The notes under the pieces: generated by a model
The model's input: only the letters and a program-made list of their open reading frames with translations
The model's database searches: none
What the model was told of the DNA's origin: nothing
In this document: positions 10,113-21,147 of the stretch, one piece after another
Layout: the number at the start of each line of letters is the position of its first letter
Numbering within the stretch: position 1 is the stretch's first letter
Program-made: the position numbers and the translations under genes
Source: Pelobates cultripes
Taxonomy: Eukaryota > Chordata > Amphibia > Anura > Pelobatidae
Direction: 5' to 3'
DNA length: 64,000 bases
NCBI GenBank assembly: GCA_933207985.1
Contig: OW240916.1
Coordinates: 298,471,582-298,535,581 of the forward strand

Positions 10113-10671
10113 TTCAATCCATTAGCTAGTCATAAACACTTGTGAAAATTTGCAGGTGAATATGAGTCAGTCCAATGGAACAAAACTAATTTTCATTTTT
10201 ATGGGTCCTGTATGAAAATAAATATGTTTTGTAATAGTTTCATATACTGTACTGCACATCCTGCCCAGACTTTCATATGTTTTTTGTTAACTAAAGAGCA
10301 TGTGCCACCAATAATTAGACTCTTCCTCTCCTCTCCAGTGTCAAAATTAGTCATATATCTTAGTTGTCTTCCATACTTCCTAACGTATAATCTAGAAGTT
10401 CTGTATGTCCTATTCTGGACCTCAAGATAATCTGTAACAGCGGAATTCAATAATATTTAGATATTGCTTACAAAATGATGAATCTTTATTTTAACTCATA
10501 TTTACTTAATCACATACATCTTTTCTGTCGTGAAGACATGTATAGATGTCTCTTTACAATAAAGCTTAATGGGCTGATGTAACCCAGAATCCCTGACATT
10601 CTAGAAAGATACCAATGGAGGTAATACAGAGAATGCATGTATGAGCCAAGTCTGTGATTATTATTATTAAA
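10113..10671. other. Non-coding DNA, nothing recognised
   Basis: No transposon end or RNA gene seen. Overlapping short frames on both strands at 10199-10450 have no recognisable domain. Confidence 0.45.
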
Positions 10672-10929
10672 AATTGCCCATAATGACTAAATATTTCACT
10701 TAGACAAATTAATCACTGGCACAGCTCATAAATATCCAGTCGAATAATCTGATTATAGGAAAGTAATTTTTTAGGAAATAGGAACATTTACTTGCACATT
10801 AAGCATGATTTAACATCGCAGACATAAATACATCATATGCTGAGCTTACTCACGTTCTACTATTGTACATTTGTTTATCTGTTATACTAAACCACAGACT
10901 ATTTTAATGCGTGCAGTTCTGAACCTGTA
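10672..10929 (+). repeat. 258-bp repeated segment, copy 2 (empty site)
   Basis: Counterpart of the copy at 7241-7253 plus 8078-8336. Here AATTGCCCATAAT runs directly into GACTAAATATTTCAC without the transposon, so it records the sequence before the hAT-like insertion. An (ATT)n run lies immediately upstream. Confidence 0.8.
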
Positions 10930-11727
10930 TAGTTGGACATCGGGGAAAATGTGCTTTTAGACTTCTTTTACTATACAAAAAAAAATTAAAAAATTACGCA
11001 AACTGGATCCTGGAGTTTGTGAGCTTAGAAGGGCCTATCTGCTTCCACTCTTTCCATGTGATGAACATAGCCAATTAGTGTGACGTCCAATGTAAAAGGA
11101 AATTAAGCAGGAGAAGGGAAGGAGAACTGTGGAAAAAGAAGGAGAAAATTGCCCTTAAACTCTCTGCACATCAGCTTGGCTGAGCTGTATGGCTCTGGAT
11201 TAAACGTTTTCCAATTCTAGACTGCGGAATGGGTAACATGCTTGCACGTGTTTTATGCAAATTGTAATATTCGAATTGATTCTCAAAAATTATTTTCAAA
11301 AATGTTAATCTTTAAATTGAATTTAACTGCTGATCTAAAATGTTTTTTTTTATAATTATTCCAAAATAATATCATTTAACTCTACACATAGAGCTCTTGG
11401 AAAGTAACCTCTTTAGATTTTCAGAAAGTCCATGCTGTATCCAGTTCTTGATTTTCTTATTCTTGTCTAATATTAGTAGTTGTACCTTATACCTATAGTT
11501 ACTGAGTGTAAAGTAGTTCGTTATCTCTGAGAAGTGAGATCATTAGAAAATAAATTAGAAAAATTAAAAAAGGAGATGCCCCAGTCTCCCATGTCTAGTG
11601 GGACTTGAACTCCTGTGAGGAGCTACATGCTAAAAAAGTTCATTTATTAGATCTTCGTCTATCGGCAGATGGTAAAAATAGGTTACACCGATTTAATGTT
11701 TTTGAGATGTCTTCTTGAAAACAACAT
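10930..11727. other. AT-rich non-coding DNA, nothing recognised
   Basis: No open frame above 60 codons and no recognised repeat boundary. Confidence 0.5.
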
Positions 11728-12637
11728 ACCGTATTTTTCACTCTATAAGACGCACTTTTCCCCCCTCAAAAGTAAGTGGAAATGTCTGTGCGTCTTATAG
11801 AGCGAAAGTGTAAGTTTACTTACCTGTATTGTTGCATGGGCTGGCAGAACAGCGCACCCCGGTACAGGAACTTAAATTTCAGTTTCCTGTTTCCGGCCGG
11901 AATGAAAGGAAGTGCACACTCAGTGTGCGCTCTTCCTTTCAGTCCGGCCGAGTACAGGAAACAAAATTTCATTTCATTTACCGCGGTGCGCGCTTTTCAG
12001 GTCGGTCATGCTACAATACAGGTAAGTAAACCCACCGGGGACCAAGGGAGGAAGAGGGGGACACTAAGGGACACTATGGGAGGGAAGGGGGGGAAATATC
12101 ACTATGGGACAAGGGGAGGGGGTGACACTATGGGACGGGGAGGGGGGTTAAAGATCACTATGGGACAGGGAGGGAGGTTAAAGATCACTATGGAACAGAG
12201 GAGGGGGTTAAAGATCACTATGGGACAGGGGAGGGGGATTTCAGATCACTATGGAACAGAGGAGGGGGATTAAAGATCACTATGGGACAGGGGAGGGGGG
12301 TTTCAGATAACTATGGAACAGAGGAGGTGGATTAAAGATCACTATGGGACAGTGGAGAGGGGTTAAAGATCACTATGGGACAGGGGAGTGGGGTTAAAGA
12401 TCACTATCGGACAGGGGAGGGGGGTTAAAGATCACTGTGGGACAGGGGAGGGGGGTTAAATATCACTATAGGACAGGGGAGGGGGGTGGGTGGTAAGGAA
12501 CACTATGGGACAGGGGAGGGGGTGTTAAGAAACACTATAGGACAGTTTGTTCAGAATATTTTTTTTCTGGGTTTCCTCCTCTAAAAACTAGGTGCGTCTT
12601 ATGGTGTGGTACGTCTTATGGAGCAAAAAATTCGGTA
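11728..12637. mobile_element. DNA transposon with CCGTATTTTTC ends and tandem core
   Basis: The left end TACCGTATTTTTCACTCTAT followed by AAGACGCAC is inverted at the right end, where GTGCGTCTTAT and GTACGTCTTATGGAGC lead to ATTCGGTA. The TAAGACGCAC motif is repeated within each end. The interior is a G-rich tandem array at 12060-12545. The family is common in vertebrate genomes, but I do not assign a superfamily; a TA target duplication is possible. No transposase. Confidence 0.7.
12060..12545. repeat. About 31-bp G-rich tandem repeat, ~15 copies
   Basis: The unit is close to GGGGTTAAAGATCACTATGG plus GACAGGGGAGG. It forms the core of the element spanning 11728-12637. The plus-strand frame 11776-12273 shows repeated ITMGQG peptides because it translates this array. 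Confidence 0.9.
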
Positions 12638-13275
12638 ACTATTATAAAATATTATTATAATGTTTCATGATAATTGTCACGTACGGATTATTAAAATGTG
12701 TTAACCATAAAGGATCTGGATATGATTATTCCATACGTTTAGCAATTTATTCAAGGCCTCCACTTTTTCTTAGACGCTGTAAATTAGCATTACAATTTAA
12801 CGTGGTCTGTGGAAGACACTCTACAGACGAGAACATTGCTACATCCTATATAATTATTTGTAGACAAAGACAAGCTTGAGGCTCAAGAAGATGCTTTAGA
12901 AAGATTACAAATTACAATGTTCTGTGTACATCTGATTGATGTTTCATGCATTGCCAGCACTTAGAAGTCCCTGCCGAACAGATATTTACTATTGTATTGT
13001 AGTTTTCTCATACGTGGGACAGATGTGACAATGTATACAACAGATTAAGAGAGAAACATAAAAGGATAAAATGAATTAAATCAGCGCACCTAATGTACTC
13101 GTAACGTAAATAAATATATACAACTTAGTTCTTTACTAAAACACTATTGTTTTATAAAATAATAAAACATGATTGTTTTTACTTTAGACAGGATATGATA
13201 AAATTACTATGAGTATAAGTTTGCAAAATATACTTATTTTGATTGGTTAATGTCTTTGCTTCTTTTATGAAATAT
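12638..13275. other. Non-coding DNA, nothing recognised
   Basis: A 70-codon plus frame at 12667-12879 has no domain or splice context that I can support. Confidence 0.45.
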
Positions 13276-13278
13276 ATC

Positions 13279-13482
13279 ATTCCTGGCTAATCATGGCAGC
13301 ATTTAAAATATGGGTTAGCTTCTCCCTCCATCTGATAGGACAAAAATGTATAGTTAATTAATCAATTAAGGCAGAGATACAAACAGGACTTAAACACTAA
13401 CCGTTTTTGCATCAATACCCTCCCTGTGATCATTTACTGCTCATTTTGCTGCTATGATTAGCCAGGAATAAGTAAAATGTAT
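13279..13482. mobile_element. Inverted-repeat element, probable MITE
   Basis: ATTCCTGGCTAATCATGGCA near 13279 is repeated in inverted orientation as TGCTATGATTAGCCAGGAAT ending near 13472. The ends enclose about 150 bp with CCTCCATCTGATAGGAC. The inverted arms are about 22 bp with one or two mismatches. No coding content. Confidence 0.55.
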
Positions 13483-13544
13483 TCATACTTACTGTAATTT
13501 TCTTTTTCTGGGTAATATTCATGGCAGCCTAGACTGTACCTCTG

Positions 13545-13595
13545 TAAACATTGAAAAAAGCCTAATTATTGGGTGAAACGCATTGTGTGCCATTT
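13545..13595 (+). ncRNA. Decayed hammerhead-like motif (relic)
   Basis: TTGAAAAAAGCCTAATTATT followed by GGGTGAAACGCATTG keeps the spacing of a hammerhead core (CTGA.GA, short stem-loop, GAAA, CGCR, U). The first conserved block is badly mutated and stem II pairs poorly, so it should be inactive. It resembles the better preserved fold at 33243-33281. Kept at low confidence. Confidence 0.25.
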
Positions 13596-15999
13596 TATTA
13601 TTGTTTTTATTACTATTTCTCTAATAAGGTTTATGTTTAATCATCATCTCTGGACCTTCCTATTGTCTTGACTTTGAGACGTCCATTTCCTTGGTGGTGA
13701 ATATACCACCTTTGGATTGAGCAAAACTATTTTTTTTCTCGAAAACCAAGTGAGTTCATCTCCCAAGCACACTGATCTTAAACTTGTTTGGGGACGTTTG
13801 GTATGTCTGATAGTTAGGCGTATGTGCCCATGTATCTAAGCACCGTTTTCTGGCCTTCTCTATATATCAGATGTTAATTTACGTGCCCTTGTTCCCCGTG
13901 GGAGCCAGTTGCACCCAGCTCTCCCAAATTTTGGTGTGTTTACGTTCCTGCCCCTTCAGTCTGTATGCCATACGTTCATAGTCATGAGACGAGTGTACCC
14001 TATCCCTCACCTCCCTTGGGGTGGGGGGCTCTGGTCTCTTCCAGTGGCTAGCTATGCTAGTCTTGGCTGCCAGCAAGAGTTGGCATATAACAGTTTTATG
14101 TGGCGATGTTAATAGTTCTGGAGAGATATGTAGGAGAAAGCATTCAGGGCAGTGTGGGATGTTTACAGAAGTGGAATTATTAATCAGAGCGCTCACTCGT
14201 TGCCAGTAGTCAGTTTGGGGCAGTAATTTTATCTTATTTTAATAACACAGTGTACACTATATAATATTTTCTGTGTTGTATACCATGATGAGGATTTTAA
14301 CCTATTCACATCTGAGAGAGAATACTACACATCTAAGAGTGGGGATCAATCAAGCCCTATGCAAGGAGCCATCAGGAGGCTCCATTAAATGTGAGAATAC
14401 ATTTATATATATTTTATTCACTACTCTGAATATCTGACATACTGCACAATATTAGCTGCTGTTTGTATTACATATTTACATCATACTCTATTGGACCAAG
14501 ACTACACACGCATATCCACAGACAGAGATTGTACCACCCAAGCACTGCATCTGGAGCTAATGTATAGCGCCAAACACCATAACAGCATTTCTTCATTTTT
14601 GTCACATTTAGTACCTACCTACAATGCACCTACTATACCTACTATGTTGCTTCATTTTGTCCTCTTTTTCTATTCTTTATCCCCTTGGATCTGAGGACCT
14701 CATCAAGGCGCTGCTCCCTAATTTCAACTTTTCTACTACATCAGCGACCAGATAAGAAAGACTCTGGTCTGGGTTGTTCCAGCTGCCTTCCACATTTGAA
14801 CAATAAGTACTAGAAACCTATCTCTATTTATTCTCTGTCTAATAATACGTTATAAAAAGGTCAATCACTCTAAGGACTGGTAGACACTTTTTCATGTACT
14901 GTTTAAGCTAGATTTGCATGTTGGGGTATACTTAGCCTGCCAATTAGGACCAAGGTCATGTCTCATAAAGATGGATATATTCATATTCTTTTATTTTTAA
15001 AATTCTCATTATCGAATGTGAGAAAAATGACAACAAGGAAATATTTGACCAAACATGAAAAAATATATAATTGTCCATGGACCGATTATATATTTTCATA
15101 CTAAAGCGAGAGAGAGCTCTAACCAGTAAACATAAAGTTTGAAATTAATATAATGTTATTTTTACAAAGTTAAGTATCATACTGTGCATGTCTGACAGCA
15201 ATGGACTCATGAGATCCAAGGTAACTTAATATATTATTTTGTTTATTTTTACTCGGTAGGAGAGCATGTGTTGTAATTCTGGAAGACTTGCGGACTCTGA
15301 ACTTCTTCTTATTTATTTCTACAAATTTGCAAGCCAGGAATCATTATGTAGGCTTAACATTTTCAGAAAATATATATTTTCATCAAGCATATTTATATAA
15401 AAATATGACTTTGTGTGGCAGAAGGCAAGAATCCTTATTTGTATACAATATCAGTAAATAATTCAGGTATTTTTCTAAAATCCATTAGTAAACGATTGTA
15501 TAAAGTGGCACTTACATGTTTTGCTTAGAAATTAGATGTTATCAAAGAATTGAATGGTATCATATCCATACCAAACTTACTGTAGACTAGATGATGCTAG
15601 ATTTCTTGATACCCCAATCAAATTTAAATTTAATGTCTGTCTCCAGTATCATGTGCCATCGTATAATTATTCCCTTTACTTTCCAAAAAATGATCAACAC
15701 CATCTAGGTTGCATAATATTTAAAAATATTTTTAGCCTAGTCAATATAGCTAGTGTATTAAATATGTGTGTAATAACACTTCTTTTATATACGGATATCC
15801 TTTAGAAACAAACACAAGCAAAATATAATTGGATACAGTCTTACTGGTCTCAAATACTGTTTACTCTTGTCGAGGCACGCAATGCATTTCTACATTGTAA
15901 GTTGGATGATGAAAGCTTTTTGGACCCCATGGGGCAGGAAGAAGTGGCTCAAATTACCATTTCTTCTAATTTTTGGTCATCATTTTGATTTCTGGGAAA
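13596..15999. other. Unrecognised non-coding DNA
   Basis: Mixed composition. Part of 13600-14800 may belong to the same old repeat as the motif at 13545-13595, judging by CTGAGGACCTCATCAAGG at 14691-14708, but no boundaries were found. Open frames at 13879-14209 overlap on both strands without any domain. 14800-16000 shows nothing recognisable. Confidence 0.4.
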
Positions 16000-16004
16000 C
16001 TGAT

Positions 16005-17019
16005 TGTAACGGATCGCCTGGCACCCCGACTGGGTACCTCCGTTGAAGGATGCTCCTAGTGCTTCCTGAGGACTCCAAACACTCTGGCAGACACCACAAT
16101 CACTGAACCGGAGAAACAAATAAATTCTCCCAAGCATATGAATGCTGTAGACAGTTGAATAGGAACCATACAAATAGGTTTACTCTCCTAGCAGTCAAAC
16201 TGGAACAGCATACAATAAATCCTTCCCCCAATAATGAGACGACACTTCACTTTGAGGGTTAAAACAGGAACTCCCTGTACTGTCACATACAGTCTCTTTT
16301 ATTCCCAATCCACAAACATAGTACAGCCCACAGGGCGTTACAAAACAACCAATCAATCCGTACAATACACCCAGACACTCCCACACAAAATCCTCCCCTC
16401 TGCCTGTGATATGATTACTGAACACAATGGGTAATCTCATTATCACCGGCAGAGGAATACAGTTTTTACACAATATTTATAACTTCTAAAATATACATGT
16501 CACAAACATAAAACATACATTTTCATAATCAATCCATTCAGGGGAACAACATATTAAAAAATGGCACGAATCAGACCAGGGGTTCAAAAGTTAAGGGAAA
16601 GTCCTTTGTGACTAAATGAAGCATGGCTTTCTGGCCCAAACCAGTTTCAAAGTCTTCTATCCTGGAGATAATTGAGAGTAATTCAATTATCTCCCAGGAC
16701 AGACACAAGACTCCATTATGCACATGGTGAGCACAAAGCATTAAAATATTATAAAATACACAAAGTCACATTTTATACATAAAACACAGACATGTCACAT
16801 ATCCCCAGATAGTTGGGATCTGAGCGCACAAAACTACCGAATAGCGCTCAGATCCTATTCACACAGTTCAATTGCCATGGAGCCGAAGTCTTTAACTACA
16901 CGAATGGGCTCCATGGCATAGCTATCTGGGTTAACACATTCACATAAAGTCTGGTCCAAAGGCAAGAGGCGGGCAAGCAGCCCCCTCCAAGGACACGTGG
17001 CGAGGCCGTTTTCGCCACA
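16005..17019 (-). mobile_element. Gypsy-type solo LTR with 5-bp TSD
   Basis: The plus strand reads TGTAACGGATCGCCTGGCAC at the left and GGCCGTTTTCGCCACA at the right, so on the minus strand the LTR runs TGTGGCGAAAACGG to GATCCGTTACA with TG...CA termini. CTGAT is duplicated perfectly at 16000-16004 and 17020-17024. Length 1015 bp with no internal region, hence a solo LTR left by LTR-LTR recombination. A second LTR of the same family occupies 18348-18960 plus 20887-21147, and a fragment lies at 23572. It splits a Gypsy integrase relic. Confidence 0.9.
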
Positions 17020-17024
17020 CTGAT

Positions 17025-17740
17025 GTTCTTCCTGACCTGCTGACACTACAAAGGTGTACTGGAACTCGGTTTGCAAGTGAGCAGTTCAGGCAGTTTGCAA
17101 CTGATTGGGCTTTTAAAAATATTATTTCTTCCTCAAGGTATCCACAAACCAATGGTAAGGTGGATTCTGCTATTAATAGAGAAAATAATCAGTGCAAGAA
17201 CGCAATGGATAGAACACACCTGTAGAAAGCAATCCTGCACTGGAGGAATACACCAGTTGAAGGAATGGAAGGTAGTAAAGTACAGCACCTGATGTCAAGA
17301 AGACTTCCTAGCCAGCATTCAATAAATTACTGGAATCCTGTGTAGTACCAGTTGTGCTGGAGAAGGTCCATCAATGGAAACAGATCTCCAAAATGACTTA
17401 TTAGGTGTCTGTCAAGACTTGCGAGGCCAAAACATAGAAGAATCAATCGACATGAAGCCCTTCCCTGGTGATAGCACTGGTCGCTGGAGACTGGATACTT
17501 GTGCCAAGAAAGTGGCACATATATCTTAACCTGTGGATGTTGAAGAAGCTCTCTATGACTAGATATTAGGATAGCACAAACCATTACAAAAGACTATCAA
17601 ATTCCTGCAAAAGACACAGTGGAGGTACTCAGCAGCCCACGTCCTAATAAATCAGGCAAGGAAAGTAGTGATTACACTGCTGTTATGTCAGAGATACAAT
17701 GAGGATGATTTCAATAAAATTAATACACCAGCCATTGCCT
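17025..17740 (+). pseudogene. Gypsy retrotransposon integrase, C-terminal relic
   Basis: Reading from 17025 in frame, the product includes FASEQFRQFATDWAFKNI, SSSRYPQTNGKVDSAINREN and, after a TAG at 17223, LHWRNTPVEGMEGSKVQHLM and, in another frame, MKPFPGDSTGRWRLDTCAKK. The block S(S/P)RYPQ(T/S)NGK is the end of the retroviral/Gypsy integrase catalytic core, with the Glu of the DDE triad expected just after it; here that position reads D, so even the core is mutated. Several stops and shifts follow. The N-terminal half should lie left of the solo LTR, but I cannot read it there. Non-functional relic, only partly preserved. Confidence 0.75.
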
Positions 17741-17984
17741 CTGAGTCCAGCACACCAGTTAGAGGAGGGACTGTTCAAATCTAGCTGTCACACCAGTGCT
17801 GCACTCTCCTCAAGGCCGCCGGCGCGTCCATAAGTCTGGGAGAAGAGCAGTGGAAGTCACACCCCCTCCTCCTGACATCATCAGGAGAGGTTGGCCGACT
17901 CCCCTGGCTGCTCTGTGCTGGCTGCAGGCTCTTGCTCCAAGCTCCTGTCCACCCCTCCCTGGCCTAAGGTAAGTTTTAGGAGTC

Positions 17985-18347
17985 TACAGCCCCTCCCCAC
18001 CACTTCTATAGCCCCTATACCCTATCTCAAGCCCATGTTCCCCTATCTATAGCCCGGCCCACCCTTTCAGCCGCTGCCCCCTCTATTACCCCTGTTCCCC
18101 TTTCTATAGCCCCTGTGCTCCCTTTTACAGCCCCTACCTATGCCTTCTGTAGCCCCTGTGCCCCTTTTACAACCCCTGCCTACACTCTCTATAGCCCCTC
18201 TGCCTTCCCTTCTACAGCCCTTGCCCACCCCTACTATTGCCCCTATGCCCCTCACCACAGCCTATATCCCCCTCTCTACAGCCCATACCCCCCACTCTAC
18301 AGCCCATGCTCCCACGCTACAGCCAATGCCCACCCTTTTACTCCCCT
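17985..18347. repeat. C-rich minisatellite (CTACAGCCCCTGCCC units), left part
   Basis: Units of about 20-28 bp built on CTATAGCCCCTGTGCCCC. It continues at 21148-21334 after the LTR/CR1 block, so the array was split by that insertion. The plus frames at 18115-18360 merely translate it. Confidence 0.85.
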
Positions 18348-18960
18348 TCTGACAAACTGAACCTCATCACAGGTTTTTGGAGGGGCCTGCTGGCCAGCGT
18401 CTTGCCTGAGGACTATGGGCCCTTCAATATATCTTGCCCAATGCACTTGAAAAGGCTCTGTTCATGTGAGTTGAGAGACCGACTGTTAGCCCTGATTCCC
18501 TGGAAGTGTTTTGGACATAGGACCATGTGCACGGTCGGTCAAAAATAAGACTTCCAGGAAATTCCTGAACTCCTGAACTGATCTGGGTGATTTTTGGATA
18601 TGTTAATTACCTAGTTCAGGGCTATCAGTTGGGGGGTTTGTAAAAATGTATGTTTTTTTCTGTGCTTGGAGATAATTGGATTAGATTAGTACAGTTCCTG
18701 ATCCAACTATCTCCCAGGCACAGAGGAGGGATTATCTGATTTTTTATGGGAGTGTCCTGGACCTGAGAGCCAATGTAATTGTGTATATGTTTTTACTGTA
18801 GTCTACTTTCAGGTCCAGTGGGGAGTGCCCCTTGCATGGGAACTGTCATAAAAGGCCAGTTGTGGCTACCTTTAAAATGAGATTTGTTTACCCCTTCATG
18901 AAGTCTTGGCTCATGTTTGGGGGATTGGAGAACTACATTCACTCTGGGAATTGCTATATC
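18348..18960 (+). mobile_element. Gypsy-type LTR, 5' part (split by CR1)
   Basis: TCTGACAAACTGAACCTCAT leading to GGTTTTTGGAGGGGCCTGCT aligns with the 5' end of the LTR fragment at 23572 and, on the other strand, with the solo LTR at 16005-17019 (CTTGGAGGGGGCTGCTTGCC). The 3' part resumes at 20887-21147 after the nested CR1. Total LTR about 875 bp. It sits inside the CTACAGCCCC minisatellite, so an exact target duplication cannot be told apart from the array. Confidence 0.8.
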
Positions 18961-20886
18961 ACAATAGAAACATAGAAACATAGAAAGTGACGGCAGATAA
19001 GAACCATTCGGCCCATCTAGTCTGCCCAATTTTCTAAATACTTTCATTAGTCCCTAGCCTTATCTTATAGTTAGGATAGCCTTATGCCTATCCCACGCAT
19101 GCTTAAACTCCTTTACTGTGTTAACCTCTACCACTTCAGCTGGAAGGCTATTCCATGCATCCACTACCCTCTCAGTAAAGTAATACTTCCTGATATTATT
19201 TTTAAACCTTTGTCCCTCTAATTTAAGACTATGTCCTCTTGTTGTGGTAGTTTTTCTTCTTTTAAATATAGTCTCCTCCCTTACTGTGTTGATTCCCTTT
19301 ATGTATTTAAATGTTTCTATCATATCCCCCTTGTCTCGTCTTTCCTCCAAGCTATACATGTTAGGATCCTTTAACCTTTCCTGGTAAGTTTTATCCCGCA
19401 ATCCATGAACCAGTTTAGTAGCCCTTCTCTGAACCCTCTCTAAGGTATCAATATCCTTCTGAAGATACGGTCTCCAGTACTGTGTACAATACTCCAAGTG
19501 AGGTCTCACCAGTAAATGTCCACATTAAATGTCAGTTGCCACAATTCTGACCATTTTTCTAGTTTACCTAAATCATTTGCCATTTGGCTTATCCCTCCTG
19601 GAACATCAACCCTGTTACATATATTAGTATCATCAGCAAAAAGACATACCTTACCATCAAGACCTTCTGCAATATCACAAATAAAAATATTAAAGAGAAT
19701 GGGTGCAAGTACAGATCCCTGAGGTACCCCACTGGTGACAAGTCCAAGCTTCGAATATATTCCATTAACTACAACCCTCTGTTGCCTGTCACTCAGCCAC
19801 TGCCTTACCCATTCAACAATATTGGAATCCAAACTTAAAGATTGCAGTTTATTGATAATCCTTCTATGCGCAACAGTGTCAAAAGCCTTACTGAAATCTA
19901 GGTAAGCAATGTCTACTGCATCACCCTGATCTATAATTTTAGTTACCCAATCAAAAAAATCAATGTTAAATGATTAGTTTGGCATGATCTCCCTGAAGTA
20001 AACCCATGTTGTCTCTGATCTTGAAATCCATGTGTTTTTAGATGTTCAACAATCCTATCCTTTAACATGGTTTCCATCACTTTCCCCACTACTGAAGTAA
20101 GGCTTACTGGCCTATAGTTGCCCGACTCCTCCCTATTACCTTTCTTGTAAATGGGCACAATATTTGCTAACTTCCAATCTCCTGGGACTATTCCTGTTAA
20201 CAATGATTGGTTAAATAAATCTGTTAATGGTTTTGCTAGTACACCACTAAGCTCTTTTAATAGCTTTGGGTGTATTCCATCAGGTCCCATTGACTTATTT
20301 GTCTTTACTTTTGACAGTTGAAATAGAACATCTTCCTCTGTAAACTCACGTGTAATAAATGACTCACTTATCCTTTTTGTTAACTGAGGTCCCTTTACTT
20401 CATTTTCATCTGTAAATACAGAACAAAAATATTCATTGAGGCAGTCAGCTAGACCTTCATCCTCTTCTACATACCTCCCTTCTTTTGTTTTTAATCTAAC
20501 TAATCCTTGTTTTATTTTTCTATTCTCATTTATGTATCTAAAAAAAGTTTTGTCCCCCTTTTTTTTACTGACTGTGCTATTTTCTCTTCTGTGTGTCATT
20601 TGGAAGCTCTTATAACTTGCTTAGCCTCTTTCTGCCTAATCTTATAGATCATTTTGTCTTCCTCACTCTGTTTTTTTTTTTTATAATTACTAAATGGTAA
20701 CTTTTTGTTTTTAACTATTTTGGCCACCTCTGCGGAGTACCACAGTGGTTTCTTGCATTTTTTGCTTTTACTGACAAGCCTAATGCAATTTTCTGTTGCC
20801 TTCAATAGTGCAACTTTTAAATAATCCCATTTCTCTTGGACTCCATTTAAATTGCTCCAGTCTGATAATGACTCCTCAATACCCCC
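18961..20886 (-). mobile_element. CR1-like LINE, 5'-truncated, nested in an LTR
   Basis: The minus strand carries ORF2 remains followed by a 3' UTR that ends CCGAATGGTTCTTATCTGCC GTCA, then CTTTCTATGTTTCTATGTTT. A short 8-bp-type terminal repeat instead of a poly-A tail is typical of CR1. The 5' end stops between endonuclease and RT. Detached tails of the same family occur at 33985-34037 and 39040-39092. It interrupts the LTR at 18348-21147, so it is younger than that LTR. Confidence 0.85.
19060..20886 (-). pseudogene. CR1-like ORF2 (reverse transcriptase), broken
   Basis: Reading downstream on the minus strand: the linker peptide to about 20596, then RT in 20599-19943 with MGPDGIHPKLLKEL, NYRPVSLTSVVGK and QHGFTSGRSC. 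A frameshift follows, then DFSKAFDTV near 19880-19900. The frame 19832-19506 carries [14 protein letters not shown] and the catalytic FADDT. Near 19510 FNVDIYW stops and RPHLEYCTQYW resumes in another frame; the usual segment between these motifs is absent, implying a deletion of a few hundred bases. The last frame, 19509-19060, holds the conserved C-terminal WNSLPAEVV. At least three breaks make it inactive. Confidence 0.85.
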
Positions 20887-21147
20887 CTATAATATAGTAT
20901 AATCACTAACTCTTATAAGAGCTGTTCCTGCTACGCTCTCTGGACTAGAAGAGGTCTAGTCACTGGAAGCTGGATTCTGGTCTTGGGTCCAGGGTGGGTG
21001 GAGGACGGTGAGACCCTAACCAAGCTGCGGCGGTTCGTGGGATTTATGGTGGTTCTGGTGTCTGGTGGAGTGCTTGGAGTCCTCGGTGAGCACTAGGAGC
21101 ATCGATTGATGGAGGTTCCTGCTCGGGGTGCCAGGCGGTCCGTCATA
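20887..21147 (+). mobile_element. Gypsy-type LTR, 3' part (split by CR1)
   Basis: Contains GAGTGCTTGGAGTCCTCGGT, then GAGCACTAGGAGCATC, and ends GGGGTGCCAGGCGGTCCGTC ATA. The solo LTR at 16005-17019, read on its minus strand, ends AAGCACTAGGAGCATC ... GGGGTGCCAGGCGATCCGTT ACA. The match fixes this as the 3' part of the LTR beginning at 18348. Confidence 0.8.

Noticed and set aside
11776..12273. 165-codon plus frame with GLKITMGQG repeats
   Set aside because: It crosses the left end of a DNA transposon and its G-rich tandem core; the repeat peptide follows from the 31-bp unit.
14691..14720. CTGAGGACCTCATCAAGGCGC as a hammerhead core
   Set aside because: It has a possible stem II (CCT/AGG) but lacks the GAAA block.
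17071..17292. 73-codon plus frame starting MQVSSSGSLQ
   Set aside because: It lies in the wrong frame over the Gypsy integrase relic; the homologous frame starts at 17025.
19516..19838. Plus frames of 68 and 84 codons
   Set aside because: Antisense to the CR1 reverse transcriptase.
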